Assembly (NCBI RefSeq): GCF_014673495.1
Contig: NZ_CP051006.1
Coordinates: forward strand, 620,001 to 684,000
Length of the DNA stretch: 64,000 nucleotides
Direction of reading: 5' to 3'
Origin: Streptomyces griseofuscus
GTDB lineage: Bacteria; Actinomycetota; Actinomycetes; Streptomycetales; Streptomycetaceae
Part shown: positions 19,607-28,466 of the stretch, piece after piece
How the letters are laid out: every line of letters starts with the position of its first letter
Position numbering within the stretch: position 1 is the stretch's first letter
Position numbers and translations under genes: made by a program
Notes under the pieces: generated by a model
What the model saw: only the letters and a program-made list of their open reading frames with translations
Database searches by the model: none
Told to the model about the DNA's origin: nothing

Positions 19607-22246
19607 TCAGCGCAGCTTGCCGACCTTGATGGTGTAGATGCCCCGGCCGTGCGTGGCGGCGTACAGCGTGCCGCCGTCGGGGCCGGTCTTCAGCTGGAGC
19701 ACGGCGACGGCCGGCAGGTCGCCGACGCGCTTCCAGGTGGTGGTGCCCGGTGCCCGGTAGACGACGCCGAGGTCGGTGCCGACGGCGAGGCCGCCGTTCG
19801 CGGTCACCAGGGCGGCGTCGGCGGGCACGTCCGGCAGGTTGCCGGAGATGTCCTTCCAGGTGGTGCCGCCGTCCGTGGACTCGAACACATGGCCGACGCC
19901 GGCGCCGGGGCCCTCGGTCCACTGCCGGGAGAAGCCGTTGACCGTCAGATAGACGTGGTCGGCGTCGTGCGGGTCGATGGCGAAGCCGCTGAGGTAGCGG
20001 TTGGGCACCGTGCCGTCCACGGGCAGGTCGATGTCGTGCCAGCCGGTGCCGTCCGCGTTGCCGACGGAGATGCCGCGGGCGAAGCCCTGGTTGTTACAGG
20101 GGCCGCACCAGGCGGCGTAGACCTTGCCCCCGGAGGCCGCGACGGCGGTGGCGGTACGGCCCGCGCCGAGGTCGTGGGCACTGGTCCACTCGGAGCCGCT
20201 GCGGATGGCGTAGCCGTGGTGCTGCACCCAGATGTGGCGGCCGCCCGCGACCCAGGTGTCGCTGTCCTTCAGGTCGGCGGCGAGCGGGGCGATGAAGCGG
20301 GCCTCGTGGGTGGCGTTGTCGGGCGGGGCGACCGAGTACGACGTGATCCTGCTCGGGTCGGTCACCCAGCTTCCGTCGTTCACCGCGCAGTTCTGGGTGA
20401 CCTGGACGGCGAGGTAGACGTACTCCTGGGCGATATCGCATCCGTTGGCGGGGTCGGTGAGGGTGTCGCCGCCGTCGCCGCCGAAGTTGGAGCCCATCAC
20501 CGTGTCGTTGCCGCGCAGGATGGACTGGCCGTTGTCCTGGAGTCCGCCGGTGACGGAGACGCCGCCGTTCGCGAGGTCCTTGCCGATGCCCACGGAGTAG
20601 TACTCGAGGGCGTCGATGGTGCCGTCGTTCAGCGATGTCCAGTCGGTGGCGTGGCCGTCGGCGTCCTGGGAGCCGTTCACCGGGCGCTTGTAGATGCCGC
20701 CGTCGTTGCCGACGTACACGTACGGCTTGCCGTGGTAGGTGCCGATGGCGACGCCGTGCTGGTCGGAGTGGGTGGTGGGGTGGCAGTCGCCGGTCTGCTT
20801 CGCGGGGTCGATGTTCCAGCAGGGGAAGGTGAAGTTCCAGTACGGGCCGACGGTGGACCAGGTGCCGCCGCCGTCCTGGGTCTCGTAGACCTCTTCGAGG
20901 CCGGCGTACAGGTGCTCCGGGTTCTTCGGGTCGACGGCGAGGAACTGGTTGTACCAGGCCTGCACGCCCGGCATGTAACCCGCCGAGGTCAGCGCCGAGT
21001 TGTCGGCGGCCAGGCCCCGGTAGTCGGCGATCTTCGTCCAGGGGCCGGTCGGCGAACCGGACTTGGAGACGTAGATGCCCTCCAGACCGCTGTCCGGGTT
21101 GCTTTCGAGCTGCTCCGGCGACTGGTCGATGGCGTAGTAGCGGGAGCCGTCGGCGGAGCGGGCGAAGGTCACGTTACCGACGTCGTCCGGGTCGGCCGGG
21201 AGGTCGCCGAGGCCGCCGGTGATCCGCTTCCAGGCGCCGTCCGTCCTGGTGTAGAAGCCGTTGTAGTCGTCGCCGCTGCGCCAGCCGATCGCGAGGACCA
21301 CCTTGGACGGGTCCTTGGGGTCGATGGCGATGTCATTGGCGATGTTCTTGTACGCCGCGTCCGGGTCGTGGGCCTTCGGGCCGCTGGGCAGATAGTCCGG
21401 GTTGGGCGCGAACTCCAGCTTCCAGGGGCCCTTGAGGTGTTGGGTGGAGTGGCTCCACACGCCCTCGCTGGTGGCCGCCCACACGGTGGTGCCGGCGAAG
21501 CGCAGCTCATGGATGGTGGTGCTCTCCAGCTCGTCGCCGCCGACCCGGGTGCGCTGGGTGAAGTCGCCGTGGTGGGGGTGGGCGAGGACGTAGACGCCGC
21601 TGCCGAGGTAGGCGTCGGAGTTGGTGGTGGCCTCGCCGGTGCCCAGCCACAGCCGGCCGCCCGCGTCGAGGGCGAGGGCGCCGGTGGACTGGGAGGGCAG
21701 CTTGTCGCTGATGGGCTGCCAGGTGCCGCCGCCGGTGCGCGAGCGCCAGACGCCGCCGCCCGCGCTGCCCGCGTACACATAGCCGTCGTCGTCCGCGGCG
21801 ACGGCGGCCATCCGGCCGGTGACATCGCCCGCGCCGCCGCTGGAGTTGGAGTCGTAGTCGCGGTAGCGCGGGTCGTCCGAGTTGTACGGCAGATCGGTGA
21901 TGTTGTGCCAGCTGCCGCCGGTGCTCTTGAGGTTGCCCAGGTCTCCCCAGGCGGCGCCGTAGGCGCCCGGGGCGACGATGCCGGGTGAGGTGCGGGCCTC
22001 GGCGAACTGGTCCGCGCCCTCGGCGATCTCGTCCGCCTCGTTGCCGCCGTCGTCGTCCCCCGACAGTCGCGGCGTCCTGGCGCCCACCGACTGCGTCCGC
22101 TCCGTGGCGAGCCGGTCGAGGGCGCGGGCGCCGAAGGGGCTCGTCGAGCGGCCGGTGGCGGATGACGGGGGTATCGCGACGAGCGCCGCCGACGCGGCGA
22201 TCGCACAGACGGTGAACCACCGTCGTCTGCGGGTTGGTTCGGACAC
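19607..22246 (-). CDS. Secreted large beta-propeller protein with BNR/VPS10-like repeats (GH74-like fold)
   Basis: The protein has 879 residues and starts with GTG after ctggaggtcc, an ideal ribosome site that rules out the ATG 21 bp upstream. A twin-arginine-like stretch (EPTRRRRWF) and hydrophobic segment form the export signal (1-32). The rest carries many blades with Asp-box motifs, for example STDGGTTWKDIS, SRTGGGTWQPIS and TQDGGGTWSTVG, together with DPKNPEHLYAGLEEV and DPHDADHVYLTVNGF. This pattern occurs in sortilin-type and xyloglucanase-type propellers. I see no clear GH74 catalytic Asp pair, so it may bind rather than cut. It is preceded by two palindromes that look like an operator. 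Confidence 0.78.
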   Translation of the reverse strand: MSEPTRRRRWFTVCAIAASAALVAIPPSSATGRSTSPFGARALDRLATERTQSVGARTPRLSGDDDGGNEADEIAEGADQFAEARTSPGIVAPGAYGAAWGDLGNLKSTGGSWHNITDLPYNSDDPRYRDYDSNSSGGAGDVTGRMAAVAADDDGYVYAGSAGGGVWRSRTGGGTWQPISDKLPSQSTGALALDAGGRLWLGTGEATTNSDAYLGSGVYVLAHPHHGDFTQRTRVGGDELESTTIHELRFAGTTVWAATSEGVWSHSTQHLKGPWKLEFAPNPDYLPSGPKAHDPDAAYKNIANDIAIDPKDPSKVVLAIGWRSGDDYNGFYTRTDGAWKRITGGLGDLPADPDDVGNVTFARSADGSRYYAIDQSPEQLESNPDSGLEGIYVSKSGSPTGPWTKIADYRGLAADNSALTSAGYMPGVQAWYNQFLAVDPKNPEHLYAGLEEVYETQDGGGTWSTVGPYWNFTFPCWNIDPAKQTGDCHPTTHSDQHGVAIGTYHGKPYVYVGNDGGIYKRPVNGSQDADGHATDWTSLNDGTIDALEYYSVGIGKDLANGGVSVTGGLQDNGQSILRGNDTVMGSNFGGDGGDTLTDPANGCDIAQEYVYLAVQVTQNCAVNDGSWVTDPSRITSYSVAPPDNATHEARFIAPLAADLKDSDTWVAGGRHIWVQHHGYAIRSGSEWTSAHDLGAGRTATAVAASGGKVYAAWCGPCNNQGFARGISVGNADGTGWHDIDLPVDGTVPNRYLSGFAIDPHDADHVYLTVNGFSRQWTEGPGAGVGHVFESTDGGTTWKDISGNLPDVPADAALVTANGGLAVGTDLGVVYRAPGTTTWKRVGDLPAVAVLQLKTGPDGGTLYAATHGRGIYTIKVGKLR

Positions 22247-22313
22247 CGGACCTCCAGGTATGGGCATGCGACTCTGCCGACGCAGGAGACCCGATCACAT
22301 GAACGAGCGCCGC

Positions 22314-22349
22314 TTCGCCACTTGGCGAACTTTTGACACGTACGTGTCA
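22314..22349 (-). promoter_or_regulatory. Two adjacent palindromes in front of the propeller gene (candidate operator)
   Basis: Palindrome 1 is ttcgcca-ct-tggcgaa at 22314-22329. Palindrome 2 is the perfect 16-mer tgacacgtacgtgtca at 22334-22349. Their centres are 20 bp apart, about two helix turns. They sit 68-103 bp before the GTG start of the propeller gene, and palindrome 2 overlaps the last codon of the upstream GNAT gene. This is typical of a dimeric HTH regulator site; the regulator is unknown. Confidence 0.55.
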
Positions 22350-23444
22350 GTAGTGACCCTGGTCCCGCGTGCGGGTGCGCAGGGCGCCCGCCGTCCGCAG
22401 CAGCCGGTCGGCGGGTTCGCGCAGCCGGGGGTGGGCCAGCACGGTGTTGCGCAGGCCGCGCGCGGGCCCGCGCCACAGACGGTGGGCGAGCGCCATCGGG
22501 TGCGGCCGCGTCAAGAAGCCCTCCTGGACCCGCAGTTCGCGGGTCTTCAGCCAGTCCTTGTACTCCTTGTCGCCGCGTCCGAGGTCCACCACGGCGACCC
22601 CGTGCCGGGCGGCGGCCTCGGCGGTCCGCAGATGCATCAGCAGCCCCGGTGAGTAGCGGTGCAGTGCGGGATCGTACGCGGTGAACCAGGCCGCCAGTAC
22701 GGTGCTCGACCGGGGTCCGAAGTGGGCGGCGACCGGGCGGTCCCCGGCGTAGAGCACGGACAGCACTCCGGTGCAGTGCGGTGCGCGCAGGCGGGACAGC
22801 TCCTCGACCAGGGCGACGATCCAGGGCCTGGCGAACCGGTCCATGCGGCCGGTCCTGCGGTACTGCGCGGACTTCCAGCGCATGAGGGTGCGCAGCGCCC
22901 CGGGGTCGCGTTCGTCGAACACGAAGCGCACCTCGCCGACGTCCCTGCCGAGGCGGCGTTCCTTCTTCAGGGTCGTCTTCGCCTGCCCGGGGTAGGTGCC
23001 GCGCAGCCAGGCGGGGTAGTCGCCGTCGCCGGGCCGTACATCGATGACGGGTGAGGCGAAGGTGCCGGTGACGTACGGCTCGAACGGCCGCTGTTCACAG
23101 ACGAGATGGTCGAACTCGAAGCTGCTCAGCCCGCAGGCCCGCAGCAACTCGCCCGTGTCCCAGGTGGTTCCGGGCCGGTGCACCAGGGCCTGGCAGTCGG
23201 AGAGCCCGAGTCCGATCGCCCGGCCGATGCCGAACGGCCCCCGCTCGTACGGCAGGAAGCCGGCGTCCCGGCCGTCCTCGTGCAGCACCGCCACCCGGGC
23301 CCCGGCCCGGTGCCGGCCGACGGCGAGGGCGAACTCGGGGGAGAGGAAGGGGTTGGCGAACCCGGGCGAGGAGTCCATCGCCTCGTGCCAGGCCCGGTGT
23401 TGCCCGGGCGTCAGCTCACCGGTTCCGTGGACGGTGATCTCCAC
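22347..23444 (-). CDS. GNAT-superfamily acyltransferase (FemAB/CelD-like, Acetyltransf_6 type)
   Basis: The protein has 365 residues and no signal peptide or membrane helix. Segments such as GQAKTTLKKERRLGRDVG, VLYAGDRPVAAHFGPRSSTVLAAWFTAYDP and GVAVVDLGRGDKEYKDWLK are characteristic of the two-domain GNAT proteins related to FemAB and the CelD/BcsL family. These transfer acyl or aminoacyl groups to polysaccharide or peptide acceptors, often for cell-envelope or exopolysaccharide assembly. It lies upstream of the propeller gene on the same strand with a 100-bp gap containing an operator-like element, so the two may be separately controlled. Confidence 0.78.
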   Translation of the reverse strand: MEITVHGTGELTPGQHRAWHEAMDSSPGFANPFLSPEFALAVGRHRAGARVAVLHEDGRDAGFLPYERGPFGIGRAIGLGLSDCQALVHRPGTTWDTGELLRACGLSSFEFDHLVCEQRPFEPYVTGTFASPVIDVRPGDGDYPAWLRGTYPGQAKTTLKKERRLGRDVGEVRFVFDERDPGALRTLMRWKSAQYRRTGRMDRFARPWIVALVEELSRLRAPHCTGVLSVLYAGDRPVAAHFGPRSSTVLAAWFTAYDPALHRYSPGLLMHLRTAEAAARHGVAVVDLGRGDKEYKDWLKTRELRVQEGFLTRPHPMALAHRLWRGPARGLRNTVLAHPRLREPADRLLRTAGALRTRTRDQGHY

Positions 23445-23654
23445 TCGGCCCCCCGCCTTCCCGCCGCACTGTGGGCGTCCCGGTCCCCCGCCGTGCGCCG
23501 CTGCTCAAAACTGGCGAAACAGACGGACCCTGTCAAGGGCGCGCAGGGCGGCGCGGGGGCGGCCGCCCCTCGCGAACTCCCCCTTCCGCCGCGGGAGAAG
23601 GCGTCGGCTGGCAGACTTCCCGATCATCCTGGCCCTCATGAAAGGCGGTACGTC

Positions 23655-24071
23655 ATGACGTCCCACTTCGAGCCCGCCGAGTTGCTGGCCACCATGCCGT
23701 TCGCCGCCGGGCTCGGCATCGAGCTGCGGGAGGCCACCGCCGAGCGCACCGTGGGCTCGCTCGCCTGGTCGCCCGAGGTGTGCACGGCCGGTGGCGCGCT
23801 GCACGGCGGGGCGCTGATGGCACTGGCGGACAGCGTGGGCGCGGTGTGCGCCTACCTCAATCTGCCCGAGGGGGCGGCCGGCACCTCCACGGTCGAGTCC
23901 AAGACGAACTTCCTGCGCGCGCTCACCTCGGGCCATGTCCACGCCACGGCCCGGCCGCTGCATATCGGCGGCACCCTCATCGTGGTGCAGACGGAGCTGC
24001 GCGACGACCGGGACCGGCTGGTCGGGCAGACCACGCAGACCCAGATCGTGCTGCGCAAACAGGCCGGCTGA
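23655..24071 (+). CDS. PaaI-family hotdog-fold thioesterase
   Basis: The protein has 138 residues. The core GGALHGGALMALADSVGAV is the hotdog central helix with the HGG motif of PaaI/4-hydroxybenzoyl-CoA thioesterases, followed by the TSTVESKTNFLRAL strand. It should hydrolyse an acyl-CoA or aryl-CoA thioester in the cytoplasm as a tetramer. The ATG at 23655 follows aaagg at 9 bases. It is monocistronic: a terminator follows and the next gene has its own upstream region. Confidence 0.87.
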   Translation: MTSHFEPAELLATMPFAAGLGIELREATAERTVGSLAWSPEVCTAGGALHGGALMALADSVGAVCAYLNLPEGAAGTSTVESKTNFLRALTSGHVHATARPLHIGGTLIVVQTELRDDRDRLVGQTTQTQIVLRKQAG

Positions 24072-24086
24072 GACACCGCGACCGAG

Positions 24087-24123
24087 GGGCCGGACCGCGC
24101 CGGAGGGCGGGGTCCGGCCCTTT
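24087..24123 (+). terminator. Terminator after the thioesterase gene
   Basis: gggccggacc (24087-24096) pairs exactly with ggtccggccc (24111-24120), followed by ttt. It lies 15 bp after the stop codon. Confidence 0.75.
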
Positions 24124-24205
24124 GTCATGTGTGCCCGCGCCACCCCGGAAGGCGTTCCGGATCCGCCCGGGTATTGACATGAACCTGTGCTTCCTTCGAG
24201 TCTTC

Positions 24206-24253
24206 GTGCGTGAAGTTGCTTGATTTCGCGCACCTTCAAGCACTTCCACGCAC
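24206..24253 (+). promoter_or_regulatory. Imperfect 18-bp inverted repeat upstream of GH31 gene
   Basis: gtgcgtgaagttgcttga (24206-24223) and tcaagcacttccacgcac (24236-24253) are inverted copies with 15 of 18 positions complementary and a 12-bp spacer. The repeat ends 41 bp before the GTG start. It could be an operator for a sugar-responsive regulator (LacI or GntR type) or a leader hairpin. Confidence 0.45.
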
Positions 24254-24294
24254 GCTCATGTACTCCGCACCGACGCGAGGGGAGCTGTTCAGCC

Positions 24295-26931
24295 GTGCGA
24301 AGACTCCGACACCGGGTGCCGTGGCCGGTCTGGGTGCCGCTGGGGCTGGTGACCGCCCTGGCCGGCACCGCGCTGGTCGTCCCGGTGCCCGCCGCGGCCG
24401 CCGCCACCGGCGCCGTCCTGGACCCCGCCCACAGCAGTGTCAGCTGGCAGAGCCCCGTCTACCCCAAGGGCACCGTCGGCGACCCGAAGGACTGCCCCGC
24501 CGCCGGCGCCGACCCCGACAACCAGGTCTGCGACCGCTTCGACCTGTCCGTCTCGGTACCGGCCGGCTACTGGGACGACAACCCCGAGGGCGGTGTCCCG
24601 CTGGCCGTCAAGTGGGAGCACCCCACCGACGACTTCGACCTGTACGTGTACGACGACCACGGCACCCAGGTCGCCTCCAGCGCGGGTACCGCCGACCCCG
24701 AGGCCACCGTGATCCCGCGGGCGTCGGGGACGTACCACGTGGTCGTCGTGCCGTACGACGTGCACGACAACTCCTTCACCGGCACGGCGTATCTGCCCGC
24801 GACCGAGGACGCCGGCGATCTGACGTCCTTCTCGGGCGGCGACGGCGGCTACACGATCCGGGCCGGGCAGCTCACGGCGCGCGCCGATTTCCTGACCGGT
24901 GGCCAACTCCGGCTCCAGGCCGACCCGTCGGGTTCGCTGAGCGATCCGGCCGGCACCGAGATCGTGCGCAAGCAGCCGGCCGCGGACCGGCACACCTCGT
25001 CCTTCGACGCGGGCGACTACTACGGCATCCGCGCACCGGGGGCCGTGCTGCGCGTGTACAAGAAGCCGCTGCGGTTCGGGCTGTACAAGGCGGACAACCG
25101 CACCCGGATCTGGCAGGAGGACAAGCCGCTGCGCTGGTCCATCGACGGGATGCGGCAGAGCCTGGACCGCGGCGCCGACGAGCAGTTCTTCGGCGGCGGC
25201 GAGCAGAACGGCAGTTTCTCGCACCGCGGGCAGACGATGTATGTGTCCAACAGTTTCGACTGGAACGAGGGCGGCTACAACAACTCCCAGCCCTTCTACC
25301 TCTCCAGCGCGGGCTACGGGGTCTTCCGCAACACCTTCGCGCCGGGCGTGTACACCTTCGACTCGCCGGTGACCACCGGGCAGCAGGAACGGCGCCTGGA
25401 CGCCTACTACTTCCTCGGTGACGCCAAGCAAGTGATCGGCAAGTACACCAAGTTGGTGGGCAAGCCGTTCATGCCGCCGGTCTACGGCCTGGAGCCGGGC
25501 GACTCCGACTGCTATCTGCACAACGCCAACCGGGGCGAGCGGCACACCCTGGACGCGCTTAAGGTCGCCGACGGCTACACCCAGCACCAGATACCGCTGG
25601 GCTGGATGCTGGTCAACGACGGCTACGGCTGCGGCTACGAGGACCTCCAGCAGACCGCCCAGGGCCTCAACGACCACAACGCCCAGCTCGGCCTGTGGAC
25701 GCAGGACGGCATCGACAAGCTGGCCGAGCAGGTCAAGGCGGGCCAGCGGGTGGCCAAACTGGACGTGGCCTGGGTGGGCAACGGCTATCAGTTCGCCCTG
25801 GACGCCTGCGACGCCGCGAAGAAGGGCATCGAGGACAACAGCGACGCCCGCGGCTTCGTCTGGCTGCCCGTCTCCTGGGCGGGCGCCCAGCGCTGCGGGG
25901 TGCTGTGGAGCGGCGACCAGCAGCTGTCCTGGGACTACATCCGCTGGCAGATCCCGACGTATGCCGGGGCGACGATGTCCGGTATCGCCTACAACACCGG
26001 CGACGTGGGCAGCATCTACCGCCACGACCCCGAGATGTACGCCCGCGACCTCCAGTGGAAGGCGTTCCTGCCGGCCATCATGACCATGGACGGCTGGGCC
26101 ACCGACCTGACCACCAAGAAGCCCGCGGACCAGCAGCCGTGGCTGGACGGCGAGCCGTACACCTCCATCAACCGCAAGTACCTCCAGCTGAAGGAGCGGC
26201 TGCTGCCGTACATGTACACCCTCTCCGCCGACGCGGCGAAGAGCGGTGTGGGCGCGGTGCGTCCGCTGTGGCTGGAGTACCCGGACGACCCGGGCACCCT
26301 GGGCGCGAGCGCCAAGTACGAGTTCCTGTCCGGCCCGGACTTCCTGGTCGCGCCGGTCTACCAGGACTCCGACACCCGCGACGGGATCTATCTGCCCAAG
26401 GGCACCTGGACCGACTACTGGACCGGCCGCACCTACCACGGCCCGACCACGGTCAACGGCTACCACGCGCCGCTGGACACGCTCCCGCTGTTCGTGCGCG
26501 AGGGCGCGATCGTGCCCATGTGGCCGAAGGGCACCACGAGTTGGCAGACCCGGGACCGGCACGAGCTGGACTGGGACCTGTATCCGTCGGCCCAGGGCAC
26601 CAGTCACTACACGCTGTACGAGGACGACGGCGTGACCCGTGACTTCGCCAAGGGTGCAGCCGCCGCCCAGCGGGTCTCGCTGCACCGGGACGCGCACCGG
26701 ACGACCGTGTCGGTCGGCGCGAGCGAGGGCGCCTACCGGGGCAAGGTGACCGCCCGGACGTACCGGTTCACCGTGCACGGCGGCTCCGCGCCCGCGCGGG
26801 TGCTGCTGGACGGGCGTCAACTGCCCCGCTCCGCCTGGTCGTTCGACCCGGCCACCCGGGTCACGACGATCACCACGGCGAGCCTGCCGCTGGACCGGGG
26901 CTTCGGTCTGCGATTGGTCGACAAAAAGTAA
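24295..26931 (+). CDS. Secreted GH31-family glycosidase with N-terminal PPC-like domain
   Basis: The protein has 878 residues and starts with GTG behind gaggggag; an ATG at 24220 would sit inside the inverted repeat and is rejected. The signal peptide spans about 1-37. Residues 40-165 resemble a bacterial pre-peptidase (PPC) beta-sandwich (PTDDFDLYVYDDHGTQVASS). The GH31 beta-sandwich and TIM barrel follow. By family position the nucleophile is Asp490 (KLDVAWVG) and the acid/base is Asp541 (WSGDQQLSW). The C-terminal domain has LPLFVREGAIVPMWP and YEDDGVT, as in alpha-glucosidases. The KLDVAW sequence differs from the common WxDMNE, so the specificity may be an alpha-galactosaminide, dextran or other alpha-linkage rather than maltose. 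The chitinase follows. Confidence 0.85.
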   Translation: MRRLRHRVPWPVWVPLGLVTALAGTALVVPVPAAAAATGAVLDPAHSSVSWQSPVYPKGTVGDPKDCPAAGADPDNQVCDRFDLSVSVPAGYWDDNPEGGVPLAVKWEHPTDDFDLYVYDDHGTQVASSAGTADPEATVIPRASGTYHVVVVPYDVHDNSFTGTAYLPATEDAGDLTSFSGGDGGYTIRAGQLTARADFLTGGQLRLQADPSGSLSDPAGTEIVRKQPAADRHTSSFDAGDYYGIRAPGAVLRVYKKPLRFGLYKADNRTRIWQEDKPLRWSIDGMRQSLDRGADEQFFGGGEQNGSFSHRGQTMYVSNSFDWNEGGYNNSQPFYLSSAGYGVFRNTFAPGVYTFDSPVTTGQQERRLDAYYFLGDAKQVIGKYTKLVGKPFMPPVYGLEPGDSDCYLHNANRGERHTLDALKVADGYTQHQIPLGWMLVNDGYGCGYEDLQQTAQGLNDHNAQLGLWTQDGIDKLAEQVKAGQRVAKLDVAWVGNGYQFALDACDAAKKGIEDNSDARGFVWLPVSWAGAQRCGVLWSGDQQLSWDYIRWQIPTYAGATMSGIAYNTGDVGSIYRHDPEMYARDLQWKAFLPAIMTMDGWATDLTTKKPADQQPWLDGEPYTSINRKYLQLKERLLPYMYTLSADAAKSGVGAVRPLWLEYPDDPGTLGASAKYEFLSGPDFLVAPVYQDSDTRDGIYLPKGTWTDYWTGRTYHGPTTVNGYHAPLDTLPLFVREGAIVPMWPKGTTSWQTRDRHELDWDLYPSAQGTSHYTLYEDDGVTRDFAKGAAAAQRVSLHRDAHRTTVSVGASEGAYRGKVTARTYRFTVHGGSAPARVLLDGRQLPRSAWSFDPATRVTTITTASLPLDRGFGLRLVDKK

Positions 26932-26940
26932 AGAGATCGT

Positions 26941-26977
26941 ATGGTCTAGTCCAAAGAGCAGGTTGGTCTAGGCCAAC
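26941..26977 (+). promoter_or_regulatory. Tandem DasR-responsive elements (dre) upstream of chitinase
   Basis: Two copies of the DasR operator pattern (consensus close to TGGTCTAGACCA) lie back to back: atggtctagtccaa (26941-26954) and gttggtctaggccaac (26962-26977). Their centres are about 22 bp apart, two helix turns. DasR is the GntR-family repressor that responds to glucosamine-6-phosphate and controls chitin genes in Streptomyces. The sites start 10 bp after the GH31 stop codon and lie about 85-120 bp before the chitinase start. Confidence 0.82.
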
Positions 26978-27006
26978 TTATTGACGTGGCCGCAACAGCT
27001 CCCGGA

Positions 27007-27029
27007 GGGTGGGGGCTCCTCCCCCACCC
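27007..27029 (+). promoter_or_regulatory. Perfect 9-bp hairpin in the chitinase leader
   Basis: gggtggggg (27007-27015) pairs with cccccaccc (27021-27029) with a 5-base loop, about 30 bp before the chitinase GTG. It could stabilise the leader transcript or end read-through from GH31. Confidence 0.4.
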
Positions 27030-27059
27030 GGGTCTCTCCCCACCCTCTGGAGGCACGCA

Positions 27060-28274
27060 GTGAGACGTCTTCACGCCTGTCTGAGCGCGGCGGCCGCCGT
27101 CGTGCTCGCCGCCGCGGGCACCACCGCCCTGGTCGCGGCCAACGCTTCGGGCGCCACCCCCCAGGACGCCCTGAGCAACCGCTGGTACGCGGCCGCGCCC
27201 TATCTGATGCCGCTGGACAACGACCCGCCCAACGCGTCCGCCATCATGGACGCCACCGGACTCAAGGCGTTCCAGCTGGCCTTCGTGCTCGCCCCCAACG
27301 GGGGCGGCTGCTCGCCCACTTGGGGCGGTACGGCACCCGTCTCCTCGGACACCGCGGTGAAGTCGACGATCGACACGATCCGCGCCAAGGGCGGCGATGT
27401 GTCCGTCTCCATCGGCGGTTACGGCGGCACCAAGCTCGGCCAGGCCTGCGCGGACGCGGCGTCCACGGCGGCGGCGTACCAGCAGGTGATCACCAAGTAC
27501 GGCCTGCACGCCATCGACTTCGACCTGGAGGAGCCGGAGTACGAGAACACCGCGGCCATCAAGAACGAGATCGGCGCGGCGAAGATCCTCCAGCAGAACA
27601 ACCCGGGCCTTTACGTCTCCGTGACGACGGCCGGCACGGCGGACGGCACCGGCTGGTTCGGCAAGCAGATGCTGCTCGAGGCGAAGTCGCAGGGGTTCAC
27701 CCCGAACAACTTCTCCATCATGCCCTTCGACGGCGGCTTCAACGGGGCGGCGAGCCAGACCAGCGCGCTGACCAACTTCAACTCGATCCTCCAGTCCACC
27801 TTCGGCTGGGACGAGGCCACCGCCTACGCCCACGAGGGCTTCTCCGGTATGAACGGCCGCAGCGACACCGGCGAGATCTTCACCCAGAGCGACTTCCAGA
27901 CCGTGCTGGACTACGCGACCAGCCATCACATGGACCGCTTCACCTTCTGGTCGATCAACCGTGACCGCCAGTGCAGCCCGCCCGACAACGGGGGCCGTAC
28001 GTCCGGGACTTGTTCGAGCGTGGCGCAGAGCGACTGGGACTTCGCGAAGTACTCGGTGAAGTTCGCGGGCGTCACCCCGCCGACCGGCACGCCCACCCCC
28101 ACCCCGACGCCGACCCCGACCTCGTGCAAGCCCGCGTGGAACTCCTCCACCGCGTACACGGGCGGCACCGAGGTGTCGTACGCGCAGCACAACTGGAAGG
28201 CCAAGTGGTGGACCCAGAACGAGGTGCCCGGCGCCTCCACCTGGGGTCCCTGGCAGGACGAGGGCGCCTGCTGA
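27060..28274 (+). CDS. Secreted GH18 chitinase with C-terminal CBM5/12 chitin-binding domain
   Basis: The protein has 404 residues and starts with GTG after tggaggcac. The signal peptide ends near residue 30 (ANASGA). The GH18 barrel (40-345) has the SVSIGGYGG strand-3 motif and the catalytic DFDLE motif (residues 153-157) with Glu157 as proton donor. A PT-repeat linker joins it to a CBM5/12-type domain with the aromatic WNSSTAY, HNWKAKWWT and PWQDEG signatures. It degrades chitin outside the cell. The catalytic sequence is of the bacterial class with EPEYE after the DxE motif. Two DasR operators upstream put it under N-acetylglucosamine control. Confidence 0.95.
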   Translation: MRRLHACLSAAAAVVLAAAGTTALVAANASGATPQDALSNRWYAAAPYLMPLDNDPPNASAIMDATGLKAFQLAFVLAPNGGGCSPTWGGTAPVSSDTAVKSTIDTIRAKGGDVSVSIGGYGGTKLGQACADAASTAAAYQQVITKYGLHAIDFDLEEPEYENTAAIKNEIGAAKILQQNNPGLYVSVTTAGTADGTGWFGKQMLLEAKSQGFTPNNFSIMPFDGGFNGAASQTSALTNFNSILQSTFGWDEATAYAHEGFSGMNGRSDTGEIFTQSDFQTVLDYATSHHMDRFTFWSINRDRQCSPPDNGGRTSGTCSSVAQSDWDFAKYSVKFAGVTPPTGTPTPTPTPTPTSCKPAWNSSTAYTGGTEVSYAQHNWKAKWWTQNEVPGASTWGPWQDEGAC

Positions 28275-28291
28275 TCCCGCGCCCGCCCGGT

Positions 28292-28338
28292 GGCCGGGGG
28301 CCCGTCCGGTGTTCGTCGCACCGGACGCGCCCCCGGCC
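28292..28338 (+). terminator. 20-bp terminator hairpin after chitinase
   Basis: Bases 28292-28311 pair with 28319-28338 with a single mismatch and a 7-base loop (ttcgtcg). The hairpin begins 17 bp after the chitinase stop codon. Confidence 0.82.
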
Positions 28339-28466
28339 GCACGCGGGTCCCGGAACCGGTCCGTCCGGATGACACACGGTGCGACCTGCGCGACTGGTGG
28401 AATACGCCAAGTGGCCGTAGCGTCGAGGTGACCTGCTCGGACACGGCACGAACGGTGGGAGCGGCC

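Noticed and set aside
24220..24294. Upstream ATG start for the GH31 gene
   Set aside because: It falls inside the inverted repeat, lacks a ribosome site, and would precede the signal peptide by 25 polar residues; GTG 24295 has gaggggag upstream.
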